Source: Bacteroidota bacterium
GTDB lineage: Bacteria > Bacteroidota > Bacteroidia > Flavobacteriales_D > Sanyastnellaceae
Direction: 5' to 3'
Length of the DNA stretch: 44,988 nucleotides
Assembly: GCA_027593035.1 (NCBI GenBank)
Contig: JAQCJQ010000006.1
Coordinates: forward strand, 1 to 44,988
Under the pieces are notes generated by a model. It searched no databases. It saw only the letters and a list, made by a program, of their open reading frames with translations, and had not been told where the DNA came from. The position numbers and the translations under genes were made by a program. The first letter of the stretch is position 1. Each line of letters opens with the position of its first letter. Positions 1-8,605 of the stretch are shown here, in pieces.

Positions 1-19
1 TGATGCCAACATAAGCTAG

Positions 20-616
20 TCTTCTCTCTTCTTCCAATGCACTATCACCTTTTTCTACGACGCGGATTTCGTTCCCGTTGGAAAAGACCAATTGCAGCAT
101 TTGGAGATGACCCGGGATGTCGCCGCGCGTTTCAACCATCGCATGGGCGAAACTTTTGTGGTTCCTCAAGAAATGACCCGGACAGAGACCATGCTCATTC
201 CCGGTTTGGATGGGGCCAAGATGTCGAAATCCAAAGGCAACACGTTGAATGTTTTCGATGAGCCCTCAGCCCTGAAAAAACGCATCAACAAAGAAATCAT
301 CACCGACGCCACGCCGTTGGAAGAGCCGAAAGACCCAGACAGCGCGGTGGTTTGGCAGCTCTATCAAGCCATCGCAGGTGAAGCTCAAAGCCAAGAGATG
401 GCAGAGAAGCTGCGCGCCGGAGGCTACGGATGGGGGCACGCAAAAAAAGATTTACTCGAAGCCATTGTCGATGGATTCGCCGCGGAACGTGCTGAATTCA
501 ACCGCTGGATGGAGGACCGCGGAGGGCTCGATGCAGAGCTGTCGAAAGGGGCCGCTCAAGCCAGGGAAGTCGCGTCGTCCGTACTCGACCGCGTGCGCAC
601 CAAAATCGGATACTAA
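20..616 (+). CDS. trpS: Tryptophan--tRNA ligase, 3' part
   Basis: This is the C-terminal part of class I tryptophanyl-tRNA synthetase, which charges tRNA-Trp in the cytoplasm. The frame reads YDADFVPVGKDQLQHLEMTRD from about base 56, then KMSKSKGN, the class I KMSKS loop, at about base 220, and ends at TAA 614-616. The N-terminal Rossmann half with the HIGH-type motif is missing. Upstream of base 56 the frame stays open only back to a TAG at 17-19, and those residues do not resemble the family, where MAADIL-type sequence normally precedes YDAD. No start codon is therefore assigned. The first 50 or so bases may be a contig-end artefact or a real disruption. Identity is very secure; the left boundary is not. 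Confidence 0.93.
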   Translation, partial: SSLFFQCTITFFYDADFVPVGKDQLQHLEMTRDVAARFNHRMGETFVVPQEMTRTETMLIPGLDGAKMSKSKGNTLNVFDEPSALKKRINKEIITDATPLEEPKDPDSAVVWQLYQAIAGEAQSQEMAEKLRAGGYGWGHAKKDLLEAIVDGFAAERAEFNRWMEDRGGLDAELSKGAAQAREVASSVLDRVRTKIGY

Positions 617-649
617 CCTCTCTTTTCTTTTTGGCATGTTCCTTGGTTG

Positions 650-676
650 GTTGGGTTGAAATCAATCCAACCCAAC
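650..676. repeat. Inverted repeat just before the DUF4139 gene
   Basis: Bases 650-658 (GTTGGGTTG) and 668-676 (CAACCCAAC) form a perfect 9-bp inverted repeat with a 9-base loop, ending three bases before the ATG at 680. There is no T-run after it, so it is a poor intrinsic terminator for trpS. It could be a leader hairpin limiting access to the start codon, or a protein-binding site. No function is demonstrated. Confidence 0.4.
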
Positions 677-679
677 ACC

Positions 680-2620
680 ATGTTCAATTGCCGCCTTGCC
701 CTCTTGACCGCCATCCTCTGGATGGGATCTGTTATGCTCCCTTTGATGGCTTCTGCCAGTCAACCCACCAAAGCCCAAAGCGAGCAATTGCTTGAAACTT
801 CCATTGATCATGTCGTCGTTTACCAACAAGGGGCGCAAGTGGAACGCGTATCCGAGGTTCACATCCCCACAGGAACGTCCACGCTCATATTTTCAAAACT
901 CAACACGAGCATCGATCCATCGCAACTGAGGATTACCGGAGACGGCGATTTCAAAGTGATCAGCATTACGCACCGGTACCACACGGACACGCTCGGGGGA
1001 GCGGAATCTGCAGGCGAAAGAGCCCAATTGCAATTGTCTCGCAATGATTTGCAGCGGGACATCAACACCATTCAAAATCGGCGGGTTATTTTCGATCGGG
1101 AGGAACAACTGCTGCTCAACAACCAAGGGTTTTCGGTGAAAGACAACGGGGTCGATTTGGAACGCCTGATGCAAGCCTCCGTGTTTTACCGCGAACGCTT
1201 TCAAGCCATTCAAGCAGGCCGCCAGGCGCTTGACGAAGAAGTTCAATCGGTACAATTGAAAATGAATCAACTGGATGAGCAGGTGCGGCAACTTCCTCCT
1301 TTGCGAACGGAGTCCTTTTTGGAAGTTGTGGTGCGGGTAGAAGCGGACAAACCCACTTCGGGATCATTGATGATGAGTTATTGGATGCAACAGGCGGGTT
1401 GGAATCCATCCTACAATGCGCGCGTAGAAGCCATTTCCGATCCCTTGAAACTGGAATATCAAGCCCTGGTTTTTCAAAACACCGGGGAAGATTGGGAGCA
1501 TGTTGGATTGAGCATTGCAACAGGAACGCCGAGTAAAAATCGTTCCAAGCCCTCCTTGAACCCTTGGATGCTGGACGGAAATCAGGCCAATGCAATCGGT
1601 GGGTCCGCTGCTACGGCGAATGCGTGGTTGAAGGCGCAACCGTTCAATCCCAACGTACGACAAGTCCGTGGTCAGCTGTACGATTCCAATGGCAATCCTC
1701 TGATTGGCGCGCAAGTCGCCGCTGGAGGATCCCAAGTGGTGACGGACATCAATGGGTTTTATTCCCTGGATGTGCCCACGGGAGTGAGCAATGTTCAATT
1801 CAGCTCAATCGGTTATCGTGTGGAGGCCTTGAGCATCAGCGACCCGGTCATGAATGTCAATCTCGCACCGGCAATGGACATGCTCTCGAGCATCGAAGTG
1901 AGCGAAGACGCCACCCCGAAAGAAGCCCTCTTTGCAGCGCGACCTCGCAGAAGGGAAGCCTTTGACAATGCGGTTTCCATGCAATATGCTCCCGTGGCCG
2001 TAGAACACAGTCCGACGCAAACCCGATTTGATGTTGAGGCCCAGTACGATATCCCATCCGACGGAAAGCACCATGCCGTGCGTATTTTAGAGCATCAAAT
2101 CGCTGTGGATTACCTCTACCAATGCACGCCCAAATTGGATCCTCAGGTGTATCTCACCGCGCTGTTTACCGATTGGGAGGATTTGGATTTACTCAATGGG
2201 CGCATGCACATCTATTTCGAGGATGATTATGTCGGAGAAAGCCAGCTTAACTTGGATTTCGCTTCCGATACCTTGGCCATCTCTCTTGGACCAGATCCCT
2301 CCATTCAAGTCCGACGCAAACGCACGGCTCTGGAGGATCGTTCCAGTTTGATCAGCGGAAAACGAGAATCTCTTCGGGAATTCGCCTTCACCATTACCAA
2401 TCGGAAAACCGCTCCCATCCACATCCAAATCGACGATCAACTTCCGTTGGCCCAAAACGAGGACATCGAAATCAATCGCTTGAAGTTGGATGGTGCCGAC
2501 GTCGACAACACGACCGGCAGAGTGCTCTGGGATTTGCACGTCGATGCCGGAAAGGAAATCAAAAAGCTCTTCCGATTCGAGGTCAAGTCCCCTAAAGAAC
2601 TGATGGTACAGGTACGCTAA
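680..2620 (+). CDS. MuiA-like DUF4139 protein with carboxypeptidase-regulatory-like insert
   Basis: A 646-residue exported protein of the mucoidy inhibitor A / DUF4139 family, whose biochemical role is unknown. The ATG at 680 is preferred over an upstream TTG at 647 because it places a clear signal peptide first (MFNCRLALLTAILWMGSVML). The N-terminal DUF4140-like part (DHVVVYQQGAQVERVSEVHI) is followed by a probable coiled region around residues 120-200. DUF4139 begins with SYWMQQAGWNPSYNARVEA and resumes as a C-terminal half with many beta strands. Between the halves, at about residues 328-395, sits a carboxypeptidase-regulatory-like domain (VRGQLYDSNGNPLIGAQV), an arrangement I believe is common in Bacteroidota members. 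It lies 63 bases after trpS and converges with the amidohydrolase gene. No sorting domain is visible, so a periplasmic or outer-membrane location is only inferred. Confidence 0.85.
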   Translation: MFNCRLALLTAILWMGSVMLPLMASASQPTKAQSEQLLETSIDHVVVYQQGAQVERVSEVHIPTGTSTLIFSKLNTSIDPSQLRITGDGDFKVISITHRYHTDTLGGAESAGERAQLQLSRNDLQRDINTIQNRRVIFDREEQLLLNNQGFSVKDNGVDLERLMQASVFYRERFQAIQAGRQALDEEVQSVQLKMNQLDEQVRQLPPLRTESFLEVVVRVEADKPTSGSLMMSYWMQQAGWNPSYNARVEAISDPLKLEYQALVFQNTGEDWEHVGLSIATGTPSKNRSKPSLNPWMLDGNQANAIGGSAATANAWLKAQPFNPNVRQVRGQLYDSNGNPLIGAQVAAGGSQVVTDINGFYSLDVPTGVSNVQFSSIGYRVEALSISDPVMNVNLAPAMDMLSSIEVSEDATPKEALFAARPRRREAFDNAVSMQYAPVAVEHSPTQTRFDVEAQYDIPSDGKHHAVRILEHQIAVDYLYQCTPKLDPQVYLTALFTDWEDLDLLNGRMHIYFEDDYVGESQLNLDFASDTLAISLGPDPSIQVRRKRTALEDRSSLISGKRESLREFAFTITNRKTAPIHIQIDDQLPLAQNEDIEINRLKLDGADVDNTTGRVLWDLHVDAGKEIKKLFRFEVKSPKELMVQVR

Positions 2621-2629
2621 AGGCGCGTT

Positions 2630-3949
2630 TCAATCCAATACAGGTGCCCCGTACTTGTTTTGAAACTTCCGGTACAAGGCCCGCTGGCGGTTGTCCAAGT
2701 CAATGGAGCGGCCTTGAATGAACGCGTGCGACAACCGGTTGGTCATCATGTCCAAGGCGTCACCTTCTGAAATGAAGAGGGTGGCGTCTTTGCCGGTTTC
2801 AATGCTTCCGCATTGATCGTCGATTCCCAAAATGCGAGCCGTGTTCAACGTCACACTGCGAACAGCTTGTTCATAGGTCAACCCATAAGCATGTGCTGTC
2901 CCGGCATAGAACGGCAAGTTCCGTGTCCCCATGTGCTCCATGTCACCTGCGTTTTGCAAGCAGTACAGGACGCCCTCATCTTCCAGTTGTTTCGGGATTC
3001 GGAAGGGCAGATCCACTTCATCTTCGGCGTAACGAGGCAATTCATGCACGCGACGCACCATCACGGATACGCCATTGTCTCGCAACAAATCCGCAACCAA
3101 AGGAGCGTCGTAGCCGCCGACAATGGTCAATTCCGGAATGCCAATCGCCCGCTTGAAATGCACCGCTTCTGTAATCTGACGAATGTCATCAGCGTGAACA
3201 TACAAGCGCAAACTGCCGTCAAACAAACCGCGCATGGCTTCCTGGCGCAAGTCCTTTTTGCTTGTCGCGTTGCGCTGTGGTTGCTGTGCATAGGCTTGAG
3301 CAGACTCAAAGAAATGGGTGATTTCTTGCAATTCCTGGTCGTAGGTTTTTCGCTTCTGTATATCCACTGTGCCATCGGTACGGTGGCGGTGATGCGTTCT
3401 CGGCCAGTTGACATGGACGCCATCCACCATCTTAATGGCAGCATCTTCCCAGTTCCATCCATCAAAATGCACGATGCAACTGGAGCCGCTCACCGTTCCG
3501 CCCCGCGGTGTGATTTGCCCCATCAACACCCCATTGGTTCGAACCGTTGGCGTGACTTCGCTATCCGTGTTGAATGCGATCACCGAGCGCACGTGCGGCT
3601 TGAATGTTCCGGTCTCTTGATCATCTCGCGTGGCCCGAACAGCTCCAATTTCCTGCAACCCCAGCGTCGAGTTGGGCGCAATGAATCCTGGATAAACATG
3701 CTTTCCGTGGGCGACGATGACCTCATCATAACGCGCGCGGTCTACGTCTTGAGCGAAGCCAACGAAATCGATGATCCCGTTGCGGAATCCAATGGCGGCA
3801 TCGTTCAAAACATCCCCTGTTCCCAAATGCGCAGTGCCGCCCAACACCAATACGGAAGCGGATTGCTCCGGCGCAGGTGTGGGTTGTGCGAATAGCCCCA
3901 ACGTCAATAGACAGCCGGTCAAAGCCAAAAAGTAGTGCCGTGATTTCAT
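2630..3949 (-). CDS. Amidohydrolase-family protein lacking the HxH motif
   Basis: A 439-residue exported protein (signal peptide MKSRHYFLALTGCLLTLGLFA) of the imidazolonepropionase-like amidohydrolase superfamily. The fold shows in the beta-sandwich start (SVLVLGGTAHLGTGDVLNDAAI) and the end (VTLNTARILGIDDQCGSIETGKDATLFI). At the usual metal-binding position the sequence is VYPGFIAPNST (residues 86-95), so the canonical HxH pair is absent. Its start codon overlaps the stop of the upstream 1041-residue amidohydrolase by four bases (3946-3949), implying translational coupling and perhaps a complex. A large and a small amidohydrolase in this order is, to my knowledge, a common Bacteroidota pair. 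The substrate is unknown; a peptidase-like or scavenging role outside the cytoplasm is possible. The missing HxH suggests a non-catalytic partner or altered metal binding. Confidence 0.85.
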   Translation of the reverse strand: MKSRHYFLALTGCLLTLGLFAQPTPAPEQSASVLVLGGTAHLGTGDVLNDAAIGFRNGIIDFVGFAQDVDRARYDEVIVAHGKHVYPGFIAPNSTLGLQEIGAVRATRDDQETGTFKPHVRSVIAFNTDSEVTPTVRTNGVLMGQITPRGGTVSGSSCIVHFDGWNWEDAAIKMVDGVHVNWPRTHHRHRTDGTVDIQKRKTYDQELQEITHFFESAQAYAQQPQRNATSKKDLRQEAMRGLFDGSLRLYVHADDIRQITEAVHFKRAIGIPELTIVGGYDAPLVADLLRDNGVSVMVRRVHELPRYAEDEVDLPFRIPKQLEDEGVLYCLQNAGDMEHMGTRNLPFYAGTAHAYGLTYEQAVRSVTLNTARILGIDDQCGSIETGKDATLFISEGDALDMMTNRLSHAFIQGRSIDLDNRQRALYRKFQNKYGAPVLD

Positions 3950-6900
3950 CGGTTCTCGTCTGTCAAAGTTTCACAATGGTAATCCACTCGAATGCGTTCG
4001 GTTGGCGCCCTGCCTCGACCGCCGTCTTCTCCCCCGCTTTGCTGCATTTTCATGGCCTGGGTCAAACGAGCCCGCTCCGCTCGCATCCAATCCCGCTTCG
4101 CCAAGTCATCTTCCAAATCAAAGTATTTCACGCCATCGACAAAGGTCTTCTCCGCCTGTGCGTAGATGCTCAGAGGATGGTCACTCCATACCACGACATC
4201 CGCATCCTTGCCGATTGCGAGTGAGCCCACTCGATGATCCACGCGGAGTAACTTCGCTGGATTCAACGTGACAAATTTCAACGCCTCCTCCTCCGATACC
4301 CCGCCATACTTGACGGCTTTGGCCGCTTCTTGATTCAGTCGGCGCGCCATTTCAGCATCGTCCGAATTGAATGCGGTCACGATTCCCTGACCATGCATGA
4401 CCGCCCCATTGTAGGGAATGGCGTCTTTGACTTCGTACTTGTATGCCCACCAATCACTGAAGCTCGATCCGCCTGCGCCGTGCGCGGCCATTTTATCGGC
4501 CACCTTGTACCCTTCCAAAATGTGCGTGAACGTGTTGATCGTGAATCCCATGGAATCGGCCACGTGCATGAGCATGTTGATTTCATCTTGCCGGTAGCTA
4601 TGGCAGGTCACAAACCGTTCACTATTCAAAATTTGCACTAAGGCCTCCAACTCCAAATCACGGCGTGGCGCCGCAGGAAGCGCGTTGTTGCGTTTGGCTT
4701 TTCGGCTTGCCGTCCGCAACATCTGAGCATGGTCTTTCCAAGCTTGCTCATACTCACGGGCCCGAATGAAATGGTCGTAGTACACCTGCTCCACACCCAT
4801 CCGGGTTTGTGGGAACCGTGAACGGTAGTCGTTGCCCCAATTGCTTTGTTTGACATTCTCTCCCAACGCAAACTTGATGAACGGTGGAGCAGCATCGAAC
4901 AGCATCGTTTGTGGTGATGCCCCCCAACGAAATTTGATCACAGCACTTTGGCCTCCAATCGGATTGGCCGATCCGTGCAAAATTTGTGCTGTAGTCACAC
5001 CGCCTGCGAGCTGGCGGTAAATGTTGACGTCTTCACTGTTGACGCACGTTTCAATGCTCACTTCGGCACTGCTCGCTTGCGTTCCTTCGTTGATTCCACG
5101 AGTGGCCGCAATGTGCGTGTGTTCATCAATGATGCCCGGTGTGACATGTTTTCCGCGACCATCCACGACTGCGTAAGGAGGAACCTTGCTTCCAAATACG
5201 TCCGCCTCATTCAAGTCTTGACCCACGGCAATGATCTTGCCATTTTGCATGATGACATCCGCTTGTTCGATGCGGCCTTCTGCTTCACACGTCCAAACCG
5301 TCGCCCCTCGGATCCACGTGGTCTCCGCTTCCGGATGCTCCGCATTGCCATAGGCTGTAAAGGGCCAAATCACTTCTCCGACTGCGGAAGGCTCCGTGAC
5401 CGGCTTATCCGGATCGGAGGCCTTGTCTTCTGCTGTATCGGCGTCTTGGCGAATCGCACTCCATTCAAACCAGGTGCCGTCACTGCGCTGGCCTTTCCCT
5501 TCCCAAATTCGGCTATCCATCCAAACGTTACCGGAAGCGCGCCACCAGCCATCCAGCCCCAAGGTGTCGAGTGTAAAGTCCAATCCTACCGTACGGCCAT
5601 CCAGTTCCAAATCCAATCGGAATTCAGTGGAGTCCAAAAGCAGGTGCGCTTTTGGTTTCTCAGCAGATCCTTTGACTTCCATGCGCCAAATCTGCTGGTC
5701 GAGCGTCACGTCATACATCCCCCGCACATCGACCGTTTTCCGGTCTTGGTACAAATGCTGCTGACCCTGAATCCAATGCTCATACAACACCGTTGAGGCA
5801 TCGAAGATGGGCCCGTCTGTAATGAGCAGATTCGCTTCGAGGCCGGGCTTGATTTGGCCGACGCGTTGCTCAGCACCCACCATGGCGGCCGGTACTTCTG
5901 TCAATGCCGCCAACGCCACTTCAGCAGACAACCCCTGTTCGATGCACTTGCGCACAGCAGCCCATGTTGAGCCAACATCACTCAACCCATCCGCCGTGAA
6001 TGCAAATCGAATGCCCGCATTGTGAACACGTGCTGCGTTCGAAGGGGCCAATTCCCAATGCTTCAGCTCGTCCAGTCCAATGAGCCGGCTCAAGTAGGGA
6101 TCGCTGACATCAAACGGCGTAGGAAAATCCAATGAAAGCACCAGATCCGATCCCGTTGATTGCACCTCTTCGAGGCGCTGGTACGTGTCGTTGCCTGCAA
6201 TCATGATGTAAGGAATGCTCAAACCGACCGCCTCTGCCACGGCCGAAGCCCGCAAGATGTCTTGCCATCCACCCGCCTCGAAAAATGCCGGAAGATTCCG
6301 TTGTGCATTGAAAGCTTCCAAGGAAAGGTTGGTCTCCAAGCGCTCATTCAAGCGGCTGGCATCAGCGTACCAAGTCGCATCGAAATGGGTTTGCTTGAGC
6401 AAAGCTGTCGTCCCCATCAATGAGCGCGGGTAATCCTGAGAGGATGTCCCTTTTCGGAAACTATAATGTGCAGAAGCCTCGGGCATAAGCAAGGCTCGCC
6501 GTGGGTCGTCTGACAACACCGCCAATGCGCCCGTGCCTCGAACTATGCCGTCCTGAACATGCGTGAGGACTGCCCCAAACCCTGCTTTCAAATACGTTGC
6601 TCGCTGCTTTCCCGCACCACCCGATGTGGGGTCAAGCAAATCCGCTGCTCTGGTTTCGGGACGAACCGCTTCGTTCCAGCCATACGCTCCTTTTTTGTCA
6701 CTCACATCTTGATTGCCCCGCTGGTATCGTTCTTCTTGGGCTGAGGGCATGCCCCAATTCGCGCTCACATCTACAAAAGATGGGTATACATGGAACCCCG
6801 TCAAGTCCTCGCGAACTGCTGGACCGTTGAGTTCCAACATCGCCGTTGGCACCACCGATTCGATGCGGCCTTGGTAGACGACCACCGACGCGTCTTGCAT

Positions 6901-7071
6901 GACTTCGCCGGAAGCCACATGCACCACCGCATGGTCAAACACCGTTCGGACCAAATCCTTGTCGACGACCCCATTGACAGGGAATGTTTCCTGGGCCCCT
7001 GCATGGAAGGCGAGGAAACAAAGGCTCAATACAACACCACGGATCAGACGAAATGGAATGGGACGGTTCAT
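3946..7071 (-). CDS. Two-module amidohydrolase, one module apparently inactive
   Basis: A 1041-residue exported protein made of two amidohydrolase modules. The ATG at 7071 is chosen over a TTG at 7098 because it gives a direct signal peptide (MNRPIPFRLIRGVVLSLCFL...). Module 1 (about 40-440) has the amidohydrolase start and end motifs but reads HVYPSFVDVSANWG at 94-107, where HxH should be, so it is probably catalytically dead. Residues 450-570 form a beta-rich linker. Module 2 (about 585-1020) reads TPGIIDEHTHIA, with the HxH pair at 651-653, and later CHSYRQDE, THILEGY and FNSDDAE, which can supply the remaining metal ligands. It should be a metal-dependent hydrolase; the substrate cannot be told. 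It is transcribed divergently from nfu across about 55 bases and leads into the smaller amidohydrolase by a four-base overlap. Confidence 0.88.
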   Translation of the reverse strand: MNRPIPFRLIRGVVLSLCFLAFHAGAQETFPVNGVVDKDLVRTVFDHAVVHVASGEVMQDASVVVYQGRIESVVPTAMLELNGPAVREDLTGFHVYPSFVDVSANWGMPSAQEERYQRGNQDVSDKKGAYGWNEAVRPETRAADLLDPTSGGAGKQRATYLKAGFGAVLTHVQDGIVRGTGALAVLSDDPRRALLMPEASAHYSFRKGTSSQDYPRSLMGTTALLKQTHFDATWYADASRLNERLETNLSLEAFNAQRNLPAFFEAGGWQDILRASAVAEAVGLSIPYIMIAGNDTYQRLEEVQSTGSDLVLSLDFPTPFDVSDPYLSRLIGLDELKHWELAPSNAARVHNAGIRFAFTADGLSDVGSTWAAVRKCIEQGLSAEVALAALTEVPAAMVGAEQRVGQIKPGLEANLLITDGPIFDASTVLYEHWIQGQQHLYQDRKTVDVRGMYDVTLDQQIWRMEVKGSAEKPKAHLLLDSTEFRLDLELDGRTVGLDFTLDTLGLDGWWRASGNVWMDSRIWEGKGQRSDGTWFEWSAIRQDADTAEDKASDPDKPVTEPSAVGEVIWPFTAYGNAEHPEAETTWIRGATVWTCEAEGRIEQADVIMQNGKIIAVGQDLNEADVFGSKVPPYAVVDGRGKHVTPGIIDEHTHIAATRGINEGTQASSAEVSIETCVNSEDVNIYRQLAGGVTTAQILHGSANPIGGQSAVIKFRWGASPQTMLFDAAPPFIKFALGENVKQSNWGNDYRSRFPQTRMGVEQVYYDHFIRAREYEQAWKDHAQMLRTASRKAKRNNALPAAPRRDLELEALVQILNSERFVTCHSYRQDEINMLMHVADSMGFTINTFTHILEGYKVADKMAAHGAGGSSFSDWWAYKYEVKDAIPYNGAVMHGQGIVTAFNSDDAEMARRLNQEAAKAVKYGGVSEEEALKFVTLNPAKLLRVDHRVGSLAIGKDADVVVWSDHPLSIYAQAEKTFVDGVKYFDLEDDLAKRDWMRAERARLTQAMKMQQSGGEDGGRGRAPTERIRVDYHCETLTDENR

Positions 7072-7114
7072 TTGGAAAGCTTCAAAAAGAAATGGCAAGT
7101 TAAGCGGTGCAAAC

Positions 7115-7122
7115 TACCTTTG
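7115..7122 (+). promoter_or_regulatory. Putative -7 element for nfu
   Basis: TACCTTTG matches the Bacteroidota -7 consensus TAnnTTTG but ends only four bases before the ATG at 7127, so the transcript would be essentially leaderless. No clear -33 TTG lies 17-23 bases upstream. It is a weak assignment resting on motif match alone. Confidence 0.3.
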
Positions 7123-7126
7123 CCAC

Positions 7127-7771
7127 ATGGCCATTCCAACAAGTGTATATGCAGAGATGACCCCCAATCCGGCGGTCATGAAATTTGTCGCCGATCGCCC
7201 CTTGATCGAAGGGGGATATCAAGCCGAATTGCGCTCGCAGGCCGAAGCAACTTTGTGCTCACCCCTCGCCGCAGAATTGTTCAATTTTCCGTTTGTGACT
7301 GGCATTTTCATCAGTGGACATTTCGTTTCTGTTACCAAAGACGAAAGCTTGGGATGGGAGATGATCGTGCAACAATTGCGCGAATACATTCGTGAATGGC
7401 TCATGGAAAACCCAATTGCCGTGGACACCGCGGCTTTTGAAAAGGTCATGGAACAATTGGCCAAGCCCGATCTACTCGACGCAAAACCGTCAGCCTCTAG
7501 CAACGTTGCTTTCTTGGACGAATCCGAGATGCTCCCGAGCGAATACGATGACGAAATCAAGCACCTCTTGGATGAGTTTGTTCGCCCAGCAGTGGAACAA
7601 GATGGTGGCGCCATTGATTTCAAAGCGTTCAAAGAAGGCAAGGTCTATGTGCACATGCGCGGTGCTTGCAGTGGTTGTCCTTCCAGCATGCAAACCTTGA
7701 AAGGGGGCATCGAGCAATTGCTTACTTCAAAGCTTGATGCGGTCGAAGAAGTGGTGGCCTTGGGCGTTTAA
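7127..7771 (+). CDS. Nfu-type iron-sulfur cluster carrier
   Basis: A 214-residue cytoplasmic protein with the two-domain Nfu layout. An N-terminal Nfu/NifU-N domain (about 1-95, starting IPTSVYAEMTPNPAVMKFV) is followed by a linker and a C-terminal NifU domain (about 140-214) with the cluster-binding CSGC at 181-184 in GACSGCPSSMQTLKGGIEQL. By family, a homodimer binds a 4Fe-4S cluster through CxxC and passes it to target enzymes; SdhB and other Fe-S proteins of the cell are plausible but unproven recipients. The ATG at 7127 matches the family N-terminus; the frame is open further upstream but without homology. It starts divergently from the amidohydrolase operon and converges with the repressor gene 16 bases away. 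Confidence 0.92.
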   Translation: MAIPTSVYAEMTPNPAVMKFVADRPLIEGGYQAELRSQAEATLCSPLAAELFNFPFVTGIFISGHFVSVTKDESLGWEMIVQQLREYIREWLMENPIAVDTAAFEKVMEQLAKPDLLDAKPSASSNVAFLDESEMLPSEYDDEIKHLLDEFVRPAVEQDGGAIDFKAFKEGKVYVHMRGACSGCPSSMQTLKGGIEQLLTSKLDAVEEVVALGV

Positions 7772-7787
7772 TATTCCTCTCGCAAAT

Positions 7788-8594
7788 TCAATCGTTGGCA
7801 GCGCCGCTTTGGATGGCACTGATCTCTTGACGCAATGCGTCGAGCGTTCCTTGAATCCTTTCCATTCCAGAAAATGCGGGCGTCGGCCAATCAAAGGCGA
7901 GGTACGCTTGCGCGCGCCAAACTTCAGAAATCTCATCGGGCTGCACGGAATAAGGGGGGTAATCCGGATTGTCTGAAATCATCCTGAAATCTTGATGGTC
8001 GGTGTCCAATCGATTTTCAATGCGCTTGAACACGATGCCCTCATTGCGCGTGACCACCACATAAGGTCGCATGCCGCCCGAATGGTTCCAGTCTGGTTCA
8101 AACGAAGCCAATATGTAGCTCCCGCTTGGGATGGGCAACATGCTATCCCCTTCTATCTGAAACAGCCGATACGTGCGGTATGGAGACACTTCTGGAATGG
8201 GCAAATCAAATGTGGGCAACGTCTGCACAAAATCCGGATCACCATAGCCCTCCAGATAACCCGCCGCTGCACGAACGGGAACCACCGCAACGTGTTCCTC
8301 ATTGGTTTCTTGGTTCACAGGGACCGTGAGGATGCGCAGTCGCTGGCCACTCGTCCGATTCGCCTCAACCTCCTTGGCATTGACCCCTCGCATCATCGCA
8401 TCCGCCGATACCCCCAGCAAATCGGCCATGGCCAATACGTTGGCCAACCTTGGTTCGGACCGGCCCTCCTCATAAGCACCCAGCGCAGCGCGCTTGATCC
8501 CCATGCGTTCCGCCAATTCCTGCTGCGTCCACCCCTTTTCCTTGCGCAAGGCTTTGAGATTCTTAGCAAACATGGGAAGCGAGGCGTTGGACAT
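7788..8594 (-). CDS. LexA-like XRE/S24 self-cleaving repressor
   Basis: A 268-residue regulator with an N-terminal XRE helix-turn-helix (about 8-62; KNLKALRKEKGWTQQELAER, then GIKRAALGAYEEGRSEP) and a C-terminal S24 LexA/UmuD/CI-type peptidase domain (about 103-235). The self-cleavage elements are visible: Ala-Gly at 111-112 in VRAAAGYLEGYGDPDF, Ser151 in EGDSMLP, and Lys190 in GIVFKRI. By family, RecA-ssDNA filaments trigger cleavage after DNA damage and lift repression. The ATG at 8594 follows the probable promoter by a usual distance; a second ATG at 8570 is an alternative. A TTGCTA-N7-TAGCAA palindrome covers its promoter and recurs before the polymerase operon, so autoregulation and control of that operon are inferred. 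A developmental or phage-type repressor is the alternative, but no phage genes are seen. Confidence 0.88.
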   Translation of the reverse strand: MSNASLPMFAKNLKALRKEKGWTQQELAERMGIKRAALGAYEEGRSEPRLANVLAMADLLGVSADAMMRGVNAKEVEANRTSGQRLRILTVPVNQETNEEHVAVVPVRAAAGYLEGYGDPDFVQTLPTFDLPIPEVSPYRTYRLFQIEGDSMLPIPSGSYILASFEPDWNHSGGMRPYVVVTRNEGIVFKRIENRLDTDHQDFRMISDNPDYPPYSVQPDEISEVWRAQAYLAFDWPTPAFSGMERIQGTLDALRQEISAIQSGAAND

Positions 8595-8605
8595 TTTTCG
8601 AAGTG

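Noticed and set aside
2813-3895. Long plus-strand open frame of 360 codons
   Set aside because: It is antisense to the small amidohydrolase gene, has no recognisable domain and the composition of a shadow frame.
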